Origin: UBA1479 sp040216635
GTDB taxonomy: Bacteria; Pseudomonadota; Alphaproteobacteria; Rhodospirillales; Casp-alpha2
Direction: 5' to 3'
DNA length: 64,000 nucleotides
Assembly (NCBI GenBank): GCA_040216635.1
Contig: JAVJOU010000003.1
Location: 62,001 to 126,000 of the forward strand
Both the position numbers and the translations under genes were made by a program. Under the pieces are notes generated by a model. The model worked only from the letters and a program-made list of their open reading frames with translations. It ran no database searches and was not told where the DNA came from. Positions within the stretch are counted from its first letter, which is position 1. Every line of letters starts with the position of its first letter. This document shows, piece after piece, positions 57,558 to 64,000 of the stretch.

Positions 57558-59480
57558 ATGTCGAGTTCGGTCGACACACGATTTGCGGTGCTGATCGGTG
57601 CTGCCCGTGTGGTCATTCTAATGACAATGTTATTCGCCGGCGTGATGGTGACGTCATCAATGGTTTTTGCGCGGGGAAATGCAGATGGATTGACACCGGC
57701 TATTGCCAGCAAGTTCGCCGATTATCTGTATACCGAAGAGCCAGGTCGCAAGGCGCTCGTGCTTGCGAATTCACACTACGTCAATCTGCCGCCGATCGCA
57801 GCGGCAGCGAACGACGGGCCTGAAATTGCTAAGACGCTGGCCGGTTACGGCTTCACTCTCCATCAGCATAAGGGGCGAACCAGCGTCACATTCGAAGATG
57901 TGAACGAGTACTACGAGATCGTCCAGGATTTCGCGAAGTCCGTTGATCAAGGAGACTTTGTTGTCATCTTTTTTTCAGGGCACGGGTTTTCATCTCCGCA
58001 GGGCAATTTTCTGGCGCCGCTGAATGCTGCTGATGTGGTCGCTCAAGATCAGGTGAAGAACACATACGGCTCGCTTTCAGTACTGGTCAATCGGGTGAAT
58101 AAGCAAGGTCCGGCGAAAATTCTGATCCTGACCGATGCGTGTCGCGGAAACGCCACGTTCAAGATTACCAGCGACGGTGGTAATGCAACGGTCTATGGAA
58201 AAGACGCCCCGGATACCAATAAGGGCCGGGTCCCTGTCAACAAAGGGCGGTCGTCGTCGGTTGCGGGGAGATTGGATATTTCCAGCATCCTGCACTTTCA
58301 TTCAGCAGACAATGGGTCCTTGTCCTATAGCCCCATTGGGACTGATGGAATGAGCTATTTTACCAAGGGCCTGGTCGACAACATAAAACCCGAACATAAG
58401 TTTTCCGACATCGCCGGCGAGGTGAGTGTCGCGACCCGCGTATCATCCGGAATGTTGAATCAAAAACCGGTTATTGATGGCGATACGGGGATGGATGTCT
58501 ATTTCAAAGCACCGGATGCGTGGATCGTTCAGGTTGAAAACGCCTGGAAATCAGTATTGGAAAGTACTTCCGTCGGCATGAACAAGGTCCATGGATTCTA
58601 CCTTAAATTCGGGCTGAGCCCTTACGGTAGCACCGCACGTAAGGTCATAGAAGACGCTTCGAGCGGACATATTCAGTTCAGTGCTCTTGGGGTGGGAGCT
58701 CCGGCAACACGAATTTCCGCCGTCGCGACGGAACTTCTGTGGCGGGGGGATATTGATAGAGTTCTGGCCCCTGTTGGAAACTTGCTTTTCGCACGGGAAC
58801 AAACGGCACCCGCACAGATATCCGATCTTGTGCCGGGCACACAAATGATCGCACGTTTCAGCCGCAGCGACCCCGTATTGGCCCAGGCATTGAATTCCAG
58901 GTTCACAGCCAGAGGGTTCGAAAGCGGTGGTCAGGCAATTGTCGGGGGTGGTGGAATGATCGCCACCAGGGCTCCTGAACCTGACGCGCCCCAGGTTGCA
59001 TTTCTTCCGCCCAGCACGCGCTTGATCATCGAACAGGCGAGGACTGATCGGTCCCAGGTGTGGTTACAGGCGCGGCGTGAGAGCGATGATGAACAACTCT
59101 TCGTACCTATTCCGTTCGACCCCTCCCAAAGGAATGTTGATATCGGCCGCCCGCTGCTCGAACTGTTTCCCGAACCGGCGGACGGGTTGAACAGTGCCTT
59201 GATTAAGGCGTCGGAATTCTCGGTTTCCGTCCGACGCCTGGCGGAACAAGGTAAGTCAATCAAATGGGTTGAGGTGGCGATCCCGAAAATTTCAGACGAA
59301 GAGCCTGATGCGATCAACCGTCGGGCGGCTATCGATCTCCAGGCCGCTAACACGGTCTATGTCTTGCGGCATCGACTGGATATCGGCCCACGATTGATCG
59401 GAATTGTCGAGGGATACGACCCATCGATGTCGGGTTCGGAGCAGCCCGCACGGGTCCGTGTCCGCTTGTTTGGCAGATAA
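57558..59480 (+). CDS. Exported or membrane-anchored metacaspase-like protein
   Basis: A 640-residue protein with an N-terminal signal or anchor (about residues 9-38) and a caspase (C14) domain (about 64-330). Catalytic residues are visible: His142 in FFSGHGFSS and Cys195 in LTDACRGNAT. KALVLANSHYVNLPPI and AAANDGPEIAKTLAGYGF are the usual entry strands. The C-terminal half has no recognisable fold, perhaps with a faint periplasmic-domain flavour. Bacterial metacaspases cut after Arg or Lys. It is followed 12 bases later by a trypsin-like zymogen, suggesting a cascade. Lower GC than flanks. Confidence 0.8.
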   Translation: MSSSVDTRFAVLIGAARVVILMTMLFAGVMVTSSMVFARGNADGLTPAIASKFADYLYTEEPGRKALVLANSHYVNLPPIAAAANDGPEIAKTLAGYGFTLHQHKGRTSVTFEDVNEYYEIVQDFAKSVDQGDFVVIFFSGHGFSSPQGNFLAPLNAADVVAQDQVKNTYGSLSVLVNRVNKQGPAKILILTDACRGNATFKITSDGGNATVYGKDAPDTNKGRVPVNKGRSSSVAGRLDISSILHFHSADNGSLSYSPIGTDGMSYFTKGLVDNIKPEHKFSDIAGEVSVATRVSSGMLNQKPVIDGDTGMDVYFKAPDAWIVQVENAWKSVLESTSVGMNKVHGFYLKFGLSPYGSTARKVIEDASSGHIQFSALGVGAPATRISAVATELLWRGDIDRVLAPVGNLLFAREQTAPAQISDLVPGTQMIARFSRSDPVLAQALNSRFTARGFESGGQAIVGGGGMIATRAPEPDAPQVAFLPPSTRLIIEQARTDRSQVWLQARRESDDEQLFVPIPFDPSQRNVDIGRPLLELFPEPADGLNSALIKASEFSVSVRRLAEQGKSIKWVEVAIPKISDEEPDAINRRAAIDLQAANTVYVLRHRLDIGPRLIGIVEGYDPSMSGSEQPARVRVRLFGR

Positions 59481-59492
59481 CGGAGAGGTGGC

Positions 59493-60458
59493 ATGAAGAA
59501 ATGGAGCTGGATTAGATATAAATCGCGCCTTTGGGCCGCCGTTCTAGGCTTGTATATGGCGGCTATTCTGGGAGCTGGTCATGTGTGGGCAAATCAGAAC
59601 TTGGGTGTTCACCCTGATAATTTGATCGCGACCGGTAACCCCTACTACGACGCAGCCGTCCTGAAGTTCATCAACAAGGCCGTACCCAAGATCGTCGGCG
59701 GAACCGAAGCGCCCCTGGGTGCATACCCGTGGCAGGTAACTTTACTCGTCGATTGGATTGACGCGCCGCTGGACGCACATTTTTGCGGCGGCTCGTTGGT
59801 CGATGAGAAATGGGTGCTTACGGCAGCTCATTGCGTCTTCGATCTTTTGCCCGAACATATAAACGTTGGCGTTGGGACCAATGTCCTCGCTTCGGGTATT
59901 ACGAGACTGAAGGTCAAAACGATCATCGTACACAGTGGATATGCCTATCCCGATAATGACAACGACATCGCCCTTGTGGAACTGGCGACGCCCGCTATGC
60001 CTGGTCCACGCATCGCAAGTATCAGAACATTGACGGCGGCGGATGAGGCTTCTGTTTTGCAGGTGCCGACCGGTGGAACCGGTACCCAATTGTGGGCCGC
60101 GGGGTGGGGTTTCAAACAGTCAGGCGGGACAACGCAGTACAAAATGCTGCACGTTGATCTGCCGTTCGTGACGCGCGATGCGTGCAATCACCCGGTCAGT
60201 TATTTCGGCGATGTGACGGAGACGATGATCTGTGCAGGATACGAAAATGCTGATGGGTCAAACCCAAAAGACGCCTGCCAAGCAGATAGCGGCGGCGGAC
60301 TGGTCTATAAGCCCAGTGGCAGGGAACCGGTCCTTGTCGGCATTGTCAGTTGGGGGCATGGCTGCGGAGCAGCGTACAAATATGGTGTATATGCACGGGT
60401 TGCCCATTTCGAAGATTGGATCGGCAACTGCCGATCCAATCCACAATCCTGCAACTGA
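59493..60458 (+). CDS. Secreted trypsin-like serine protease zymogen
   Basis: A 321-residue S1 protease. It has a signal peptide (about 1-33), a 30-residue propeptide, the activation site Lys66 then IVGG, His113 (LTAAHCVF), Asp158 (DNDIALVEL) and Ser266 (ACQADSGGGL). Asp260 six residues before the serine predicts Arg/Lys specificity. Cysteine pairs 98-114, 231-247 and 262-291 fit trypsin disulphides. The residue before Asp-Ser is Ala rather than the usual Gly193, which may weaken the oxyanion hole. Ends 16 bases before the convergent RraA gene. Confidence 0.9.
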   Translation: MKKWSWIRYKSRLWAAVLGLYMAAILGAGHVWANQNLGVHPDNLIATGNPYYDAAVLKFINKAVPKIVGGTEAPLGAYPWQVTLLVDWIDAPLDAHFCGGSLVDEKWVLTAAHCVFDLLPEHINVGVGTNVLASGITRLKVKTIIVHSGYAYPDNDNDIALVELATPAMPGPRIASIRTLTAADEASVLQVPTGGTGTQLWAAGWGFKQSGGTTQYKMLHVDLPFVTRDACNHPVSYFGDVTETMICAGYENADGSNPKDACQADSGGGLVYKPSGREPVLVGIVSWGHGCGAAYKYGVYARVAHFEDWIGNCRSNPQSCN

Positions 60459-60474
60459 ATTTGCTGTTCGAAAG

Positions 60475-61176
60475 TCAGTGAATCTCTTTCGATCCCTTCA
60501 TGGCGGCCTTCAGTTTTTCGATGTCGAAATCGGGCGCCTTGGCGGCGTCGAGGATTACCGCTTCGCGGCGGCTGATGCGTGCCACGACGTCGGGGATCTG
60601 TTTGACCGCGTTATCGGGAATCATGACCGCGCCGTGATGGTCGGCATGGATGATGTTGTTGGTCACCACGGTCATGCCGTGGATCGTGACCTGACAGTCG
60701 ATATCGACCACATGGACCCAGGCATGGGACGGACCGATTTCGCCGCCGATCAGGTTGAAGCCGCGGGCACTGTCCTTGAGATCGCGGAACGAGCCGTTGG
60801 TCACGCCGCCGACTGCACCCAGCCCTTTGTGCACGGTGGTCTGAACTTCGCCCCAGAAGGCACCGATGCCGGGCCGGGGGTCGATGTCCTGAATGACCAC
60901 CACCGTCGGCTTGGGGCCCTGGGCGATATATTCGTAATAAGCCGTGCGCTTGGCGGCCGTCTCCGCCGCCGTTTCGTGCGGCGGTTCGGCCGCGCGGATG
61001 GTCGCTGTGCGGGCATAGCCGCAGATCGGCGGCAGGTCCACGTCCAGCGGCACCAGCGGTTCGGTGGTATAGCCGTGCCCGCGCCGTTCGGGCACGATTT
61101 CCTCAAGCGCGTTGCAGATGGTGGGCGTGTCCCATTGGGTCAGGACCGCCAGGTCCTCCGGCGTAAAATCAGTCAA
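60475..61176 (-). CDS. RraA/HMG-aldolase family protein
   Basis: A 233-residue protein. GAVGGVTNGSFRDLKD (about 120) carries the family's conserved G-x-x-x-D/N-G-x-x-R-D pattern. LTQWDTPTICNALEE at the start and HADHHGAVMIPDN near the C-terminus also fit. Members act as 4-hydroxy-4-methyl-2-oxoglutarate aldolases/oxaloacetate decarboxylases or as the RNase E regulator RraA; length and the Asn-Gly-x-x-Arg-Asp motif favour an aldolase-like enzyme. Second gene in a minus-strand pair, 30 bases after the glutaredoxin-DinB fusion. Confidence 0.85.
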   Translation of the reverse strand: MTDFTPEDLAVLTQWDTPTICNALEEIVPERRGHGYTTEPLVPLDVDLPPICGYARTATIRAAEPPHETAAETAAKRTAYYEYIAQGPKPTVVVIQDIDPRPGIGAFWGEVQTTVHKGLGAVGGVTNGSFRDLKDSARGFNLIGGEIGPSHAWVHVVDIDCQVTIHGMTVVTNNIIHADHHGAVMIPDNAVKQIPDVVARISRREAVILDAAKAPDFDIEKLKAAMKGSKEIH

Positions 61177-61206
61177 TTGAATGTCCTCTCGATTTTTTCT
61201 TAGCTG

Positions 61207-62061
61207 CTATTCGGCGGCGCGTGTTTCCGCCGGTCCTTCGAACGAGGCTTCGTCGAACGACCGTTCGTTGTCCCATACGTTCTTGGGGATGGGCAAGCCT
61301 TTGAAGTCGGCATCGGTCAGGGGGCGGTCCGGCTCGATCCCAAGTTTTTCCCGCAGCATCAGGATGATTTGGCGGGTGTGCTGGCCCGTGTGCCAGCCCG
61401 TGCGTTCCAGGACTTCGTGCAAGGTGACCTCGCCGTAATAGACCTTGCCCGGCTGCTTGAAGTCTGTGGTCTTGCCGTCGCGGTCCCACCAGGCGGCGAA
61501 ACGGTCGTGGGTCGCCTGACCGAAATCCACCAGATCCTGCTTTGTATCCATGCCGTCGGGCAGGATCGATTTCAGGGCGCCATAGGTATAGGGGGCGTCG
61601 TTTTCGACTCGTTCCAGGAACACCTCGGCGATGTTGAAGACGTGATAGACCAGTTGGCGGTAGGACCGCGGGCGGCCGGGCAAAAGGGTGTCGAGCTTGT
61701 CCTCGGGAATCTGCTGCAGGTAACGGCCGGCGGCGGCTAGGTTCTGTAGAACCTTGTCCTTCATTTCCTCGGGACTGAGCATCTTATGGCCGTCGTAGTC
61801 AAAGCCGGCGACTTTGGCGACGTCGCGGAACACGGCGCCGTTGGCCCATTTATCGCCCTTGGCGACGATCGGCACCATGCGCACACCGAAAGCTTCCAAT
61901 TCCTTGAAACCGTTTTCGTCGTCCACGACGTTGACGGACACGAAGGGAACGCCGTGTTCGAGCAGGAATTCCTTGCACTTCAGGCAGCTGGAGCAGCCGG
62001 GCTGCCAATATACCTTGACGGGCAGGGCCTCGCCTTCGGGCAGAGTTTCAGATTGGGACAT
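61207..62061 (-). CDS. Glutaredoxin-DinB domain fusion protein
   Basis: A 284-residue fusion. The first 80 residues are a glutaredoxin fold: VKVYWQPGCSSCLKCKEFL with a C-S-S-C active site, and VRMVPIVAKGDK with the cis-Pro loop. The rest (about 100-250) is a four-helix DinB-like domain with metal-binding histidines at YHVFNI and in GWHTGQHTRQI. DinB-like enzymes use mycothiol, bacillithiol or glutathione-type thiols, so a linked glutaredoxin may deliver or remove thiol. Substrate unknown. Promoter side carries a TTGTATACAA palindrome (62101). Transcribed with RraA. Confidence 0.8.
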   Translation of the reverse strand: MSQSETLPEGEALPVKVYWQPGCSSCLKCKEFLLEHGVPFVSVNVVDDENGFKELEAFGVRMVPIVAKGDKWANGAVFRDVAKVAGFDYDGHKMLSPEEMKDKVLQNLAAAGRYLQQIPEDKLDTLLPGRPRSYRQLVYHVFNIAEVFLERVENDAPYTYGALKSILPDGMDTKQDLVDFGQATHDRFAAWWDRDGKTTDFKQPGKVYYGEVTLHEVLERTGWHTGQHTRQIILMLREKLGIEPDRPLTDADFKGLPIPKNVWDNERSFDEASFEGPAETRAAE

Positions 62062-62100
62062 GTGATTTTCCTCCGTGCAATCCGGATTTTCCGGTTAGCT

Positions 62101-62110
62101 TTGTATACAA
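62101..62110. promoter_or_regulatory. TTGTATACAA palindrome, GntR-operator-like
   Basis: Lies 40 bases upstream of the glutaredoxin-DinB start, in the divergent gap with the CoA-transferase gene. The identical palindrome lies in front of the MFS gene at 43489. The remaining gap (62111-62305) has no gene and holds GGCGCGC repeats near 62246. Confidence 0.4.
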
Positions 62111-62305
62111 AATGATCCTCCGGGATGGGCGAGTCAATAACCGGCGGGAGATAGGGAAATCGTACGATGATGTGTCATCGTCGAGGGTTCTTTAGGAATT
62201 CTCGGGCCTGACAATAGAAAAACGAAGTCTTGCCGCGCCGCCTTGGCGCGCTAATCTGGCGCGCGATAAAAACAACCAAACCAACCCCGCCAAAGGAGAC
62301 CTCCC

Positions 62306-63505
62306 TTGAAGCCCCTAGCCGGCATCCGCATTCTTGACCTGACCAATGTTCTGGCCGGTCCGTTCTGCTGTCATCAACTGGCCCATATGGGCGCCGACGT
62401 GATCAAGGTGGAGGTGCCGGGTTCGGGCGACCTTGCCCGCCAATTGGGCGCCGACCCCGATCTGAACAAGAAAGGCATGGGCACGTCGTTTCTGGCCCAG
62501 AACACGGGCAAGCGGTCGATCACCATCAACATGAAGTCCGACCAGGGAAAAGAAGTGTTCCACAAGTTGGTGGCGACATCCGATGTGCTGATCGAAAATT
62601 TCCGCCCCGGCGTCATGGACCGGCTGGGTGTGGGCTATGAAGTTTTGAAAAAAGACCACCCCAATCTGATTTATTGCGCCATTTCCGGATTCGGGCAGGA
62701 CGGACCGCTGAAATCGGCCCCGGCCTATGATCAGATCATCCAGGGCATGTCGGGCGTGATGGCCGTGACGGGAACCCCGGAAACAGCCCCTTTGCGCGTC
62801 GGCTATCCCATGGCGGATACCATCGGCGGCATGACGGCGGCCTTTGCCGTGGCATCGGCGTTGGGCAACAAGGATCCGGAAAACCGGGGATGCTTCATCG
62901 ACGTGGCGATGTTGGAATCGGTGCTGTCGACCATGGGCTGGGTGGTTTCCAACTATTTGCAGTTGGGCATGGAACAGCAACCCATGGGGAATGACAACTT
63001 CACGGCCAGCCCGTCCGGAACGTTTCAGACGGGGGACGGTCCGATCAACATCGCCGCCAATAAGCAGGAACAGTTCGAAGCCGTCTGTGACGTGGTCGGA
63101 AGGCCGGACCTTAAGACGGACCCGCGGTTTTCGGAACGCCAGGCACGGTTGGATAACCGCCCGGCGCTGAGTGCATTACTGGAAGAAGCGATGGCTTCCA
63201 ATACGGCGAGCCACTGGCGCGCGGCTTTGAACGCGGCGGGTGTGCCCGCCGGTGAAGTGTTGAGCGTGCCGCAGATTCTCGCTCATCCGCAGATCGCCGA
63301 CCGGGGAATGATCGCGACCTTCAAGGATGTTCCCGGCGTGGGGCGGGACGTACAGGTTGCCCGGGCCGGCATCAAGATCGATCGGGCGCCGGTGACGACG
63401 GACACGCCGCCGCCGTTGCTGGGTCAGGATACGGATGCCTTGTTGGCGGAAATGGGGTATTCAGCGGACGAGATCGCCCAATTGAAACAAAGCAAAGCCG
63501 TATGA
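62306..63505 (+). CDS. Class III CoA-transferase (CaiB/BaiF family)
   Basis: A 399-residue CoA-transferase. KPLAGIRILDLTNVLAGPFC at the start, GTSFLAQNTGKRSI, and the catalytic aspartate in CFIDVAMLESVL (about 197) match the family, as does VIGRPDLK-like sequence near the end. It moves CoA between two carboxylates. AAAGGAG lies seven bases before the ATG. Stop overlaps the following phosphotransferase start (ATGA). Substrate unknown; such genes often sit beside acyl-CoA dehydrogenases or aldolases. Confidence 0.92.
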   Translation: MKPLAGIRILDLTNVLAGPFCCHQLAHMGADVIKVEVPGSGDLARQLGADPDLNKKGMGTSFLAQNTGKRSITINMKSDQGKEVFHKLVATSDVLIENFRPGVMDRLGVGYEVLKKDHPNLIYCAISGFGQDGPLKSAPAYDQIIQGMSGVMAVTGTPETAPLRVGYPMADTIGGMTAAFAVASALGNKDPENRGCFIDVAMLESVLSTMGWVVSNYLQLGMEQQPMGNDNFTASPSGTFQTGDGPINIAANKQEQFEAVCDVVGRPDLKTDPRFSERQARLDNRPALSALLEEAMASNTASHWRAALNAAGVPAGEVLSVPQILAHPQIADRGMIATFKDVPGVGRDVQVARAGIKIDRAPVTTDTPPPLLGQDTDALLAEMGYSADEIAQLKQSKAV

Positions 63506-64000
63506 CTGATCGCAATTCACATCCCCTGAATCTGGACGCGCTGGCCGATTTCATGGCCGGTCACATAGAAGGTGTGACTCCGCCGCTCTCGGCCCGCCAG
63601 TTCGCCGGCGGGATGTCGAACCCGACCTTCGAATTGACGGACGCGGCCGGGCGGCGGTTCGTCCTGCGCAAGAAGCCGCCGGGGGACTTGCTGCCTTCGG
63701 CCCATGCGGTGGATCGGGAATTCCGCATCATGTCGGCTTTGAAAGGCGGCGAGGTCCCCGTGGCCGACCCCCTGGCTTTGTGCATGGATGACGCGGTCAT
63801 CGGGCAGGCGTTCTACGTCATGGCGCATATGGACGGCCGGGTGTTCCGCGAACTGGAACTGCCGGGCATGGTGCCTTCCGAACGGGCGGCCATCTATGAC
63901 GCCATGAACGATACGCTGGCCAAGCTGCATCGTGTTGATTGGCGCGCGGCGGGCCTGTCGGACTTCGGGCGCGAGGGCGGATACGCGGCCCGCCAGGTCA
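63502..64000 (+). CDS. Phosphotransferase-family protein (partial, cut by window end)
   Basis: An open frame from the ATG at 63502 runs off the window edge (166 residues seen). The visible part fits the APH/choline-kinase-like fold found in ACAD10/11-type proteins: PLSARQFAGGMSNPTFELTD, RFVLRKKPPGDLLPSAHAVD (nucleotide-binding lysine region), EFRIMSALKGGEVPVADPL and FYVMAHMDGRVFRE. The catalytic aspartate region lies beyond the edge. It overlaps the CoA-transferase stop, so the two act together; the gene likely phosphorylates or activates a hydroxyacyl compound. Confidence 0.82.
   Translation, partial: MTDRNSHPLNLDALADFMAGHIEGVTPPLSARQFAGGMSNPTFELTDAAGRRFVLRKKPPGDLLPSAHAVDREFRIMSALKGGEVPVADPLALCMDDAVIGQAFYVMAHMDGRVFRELELPGMVPSERAAIYDAMNDTLAKLHRVDWRAAGLSDFGREGGYAARQV

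Noticed and set aside
1..64000. CRISPR arrays
   Set aside because: No set of regularly spaced direct repeats was found anywhere.

Overview
The window looks like chromosomal DNA of a GC-rich alphaproteobacterium, probably of the Rhodospirillales or a close relative. This rests on gene content and order: glyQ-glyS-ppdK, TRAP/TAXI uptake with acyl-CoA dehydrogenases, a TrmN6-type methyltransferase and YgfZ. An alphaproteobacterial LexA-type site (GTTC-N7-GTTC) also supports it. No species is claimed.

Layout. (1) 1-10.2 kb holds housekeeping genes: an XRE regulator, a polyprenyl diphosphate synthase on the minus strand, a DUF2007 protein, a tRNA-modifying methyltransferase, an S49 signal-peptide peptidase, and the glyQ-glyS-ppdK run. 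(2) 10.2-14.9 kb is a small, lower-GC surface-glycan region: an SGNH protein, a GT2 glycosyltransferase and a SxtJ / DUF5989 / carbamoyltransferase trio. It is followed by a possible structured RNA and a strong terminator. (3) 15.2-23.7 kb has a methyltransferase, ygfZ, four consecutive glycosyltransferases (GT9, GT2, GT4, GT4), an asparagine synthase and dihydroorotase. (4) 23.8-26.5 kb has an AcuI/YhdH-type reductase, a 2OG-Fe(II) oxygenase, a lipoprotein and a small basic protein.

(5) 26.76-42.43 kb is an integrative element of about 15.6 kb. It sits in the 3' half of a tRNA-Met(CAT) gene and is bounded by a perfect 46-bp direct repeat. It encodes an excisionase-like protein, an HNH-AP2 nuclease, a primase-polymerase and a long overlapping gene run. 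That run contains an HK97-type prohead protease, a head-tail connector, a P27-type small terminase, a gp10-like protein and a tail tape measure protein. A convergent cargo segment follows: two decayed tRNA remnants, a secreted nuclease, a membrane protein, an XRE repressor with twin operators, and LexA-boxed umuDC. The integrase ends the element. I find no major capsid, portal, large terminase or tail tube gene, although the junctions where they would normally lie are tightly overlapping. The element therefore looks like a phage satellite or a heavily streamlined phage remnant, and it is the main candidate for something new here.

(6) 42.5-56.3 kb returns to host DNA: an ArsR/AHSA1 pair, a DHA2-type MFS exporter, an ammonium-transporter/histidine-kinase fusion, an IclR regulator with a TAXI-TRAP uptake system and two acyl-CoA dehydrogenases, a YjdF-type membrane protein and an enolase-superfamily enzyme. 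(7) 56.3-60.5 kb is a lower-GC island. It has a lipoprotein divergent from an exported metacaspase-like protein, which is directly followed by a secreted trypsin-like zymogen. The zymogen activation site (Lys then Ile-Val-Gly-Gly) fits the basic-residue preference of metacaspases, so a two-step proteolytic cascade in the envelope is a reasonable hypothesis. (8) 60.5-64 kb has an RraA-family protein, a glutaredoxin-DinB fusion, a class III CoA-transferase and the start of a phosphotransferase-family gene cut by the window edge.
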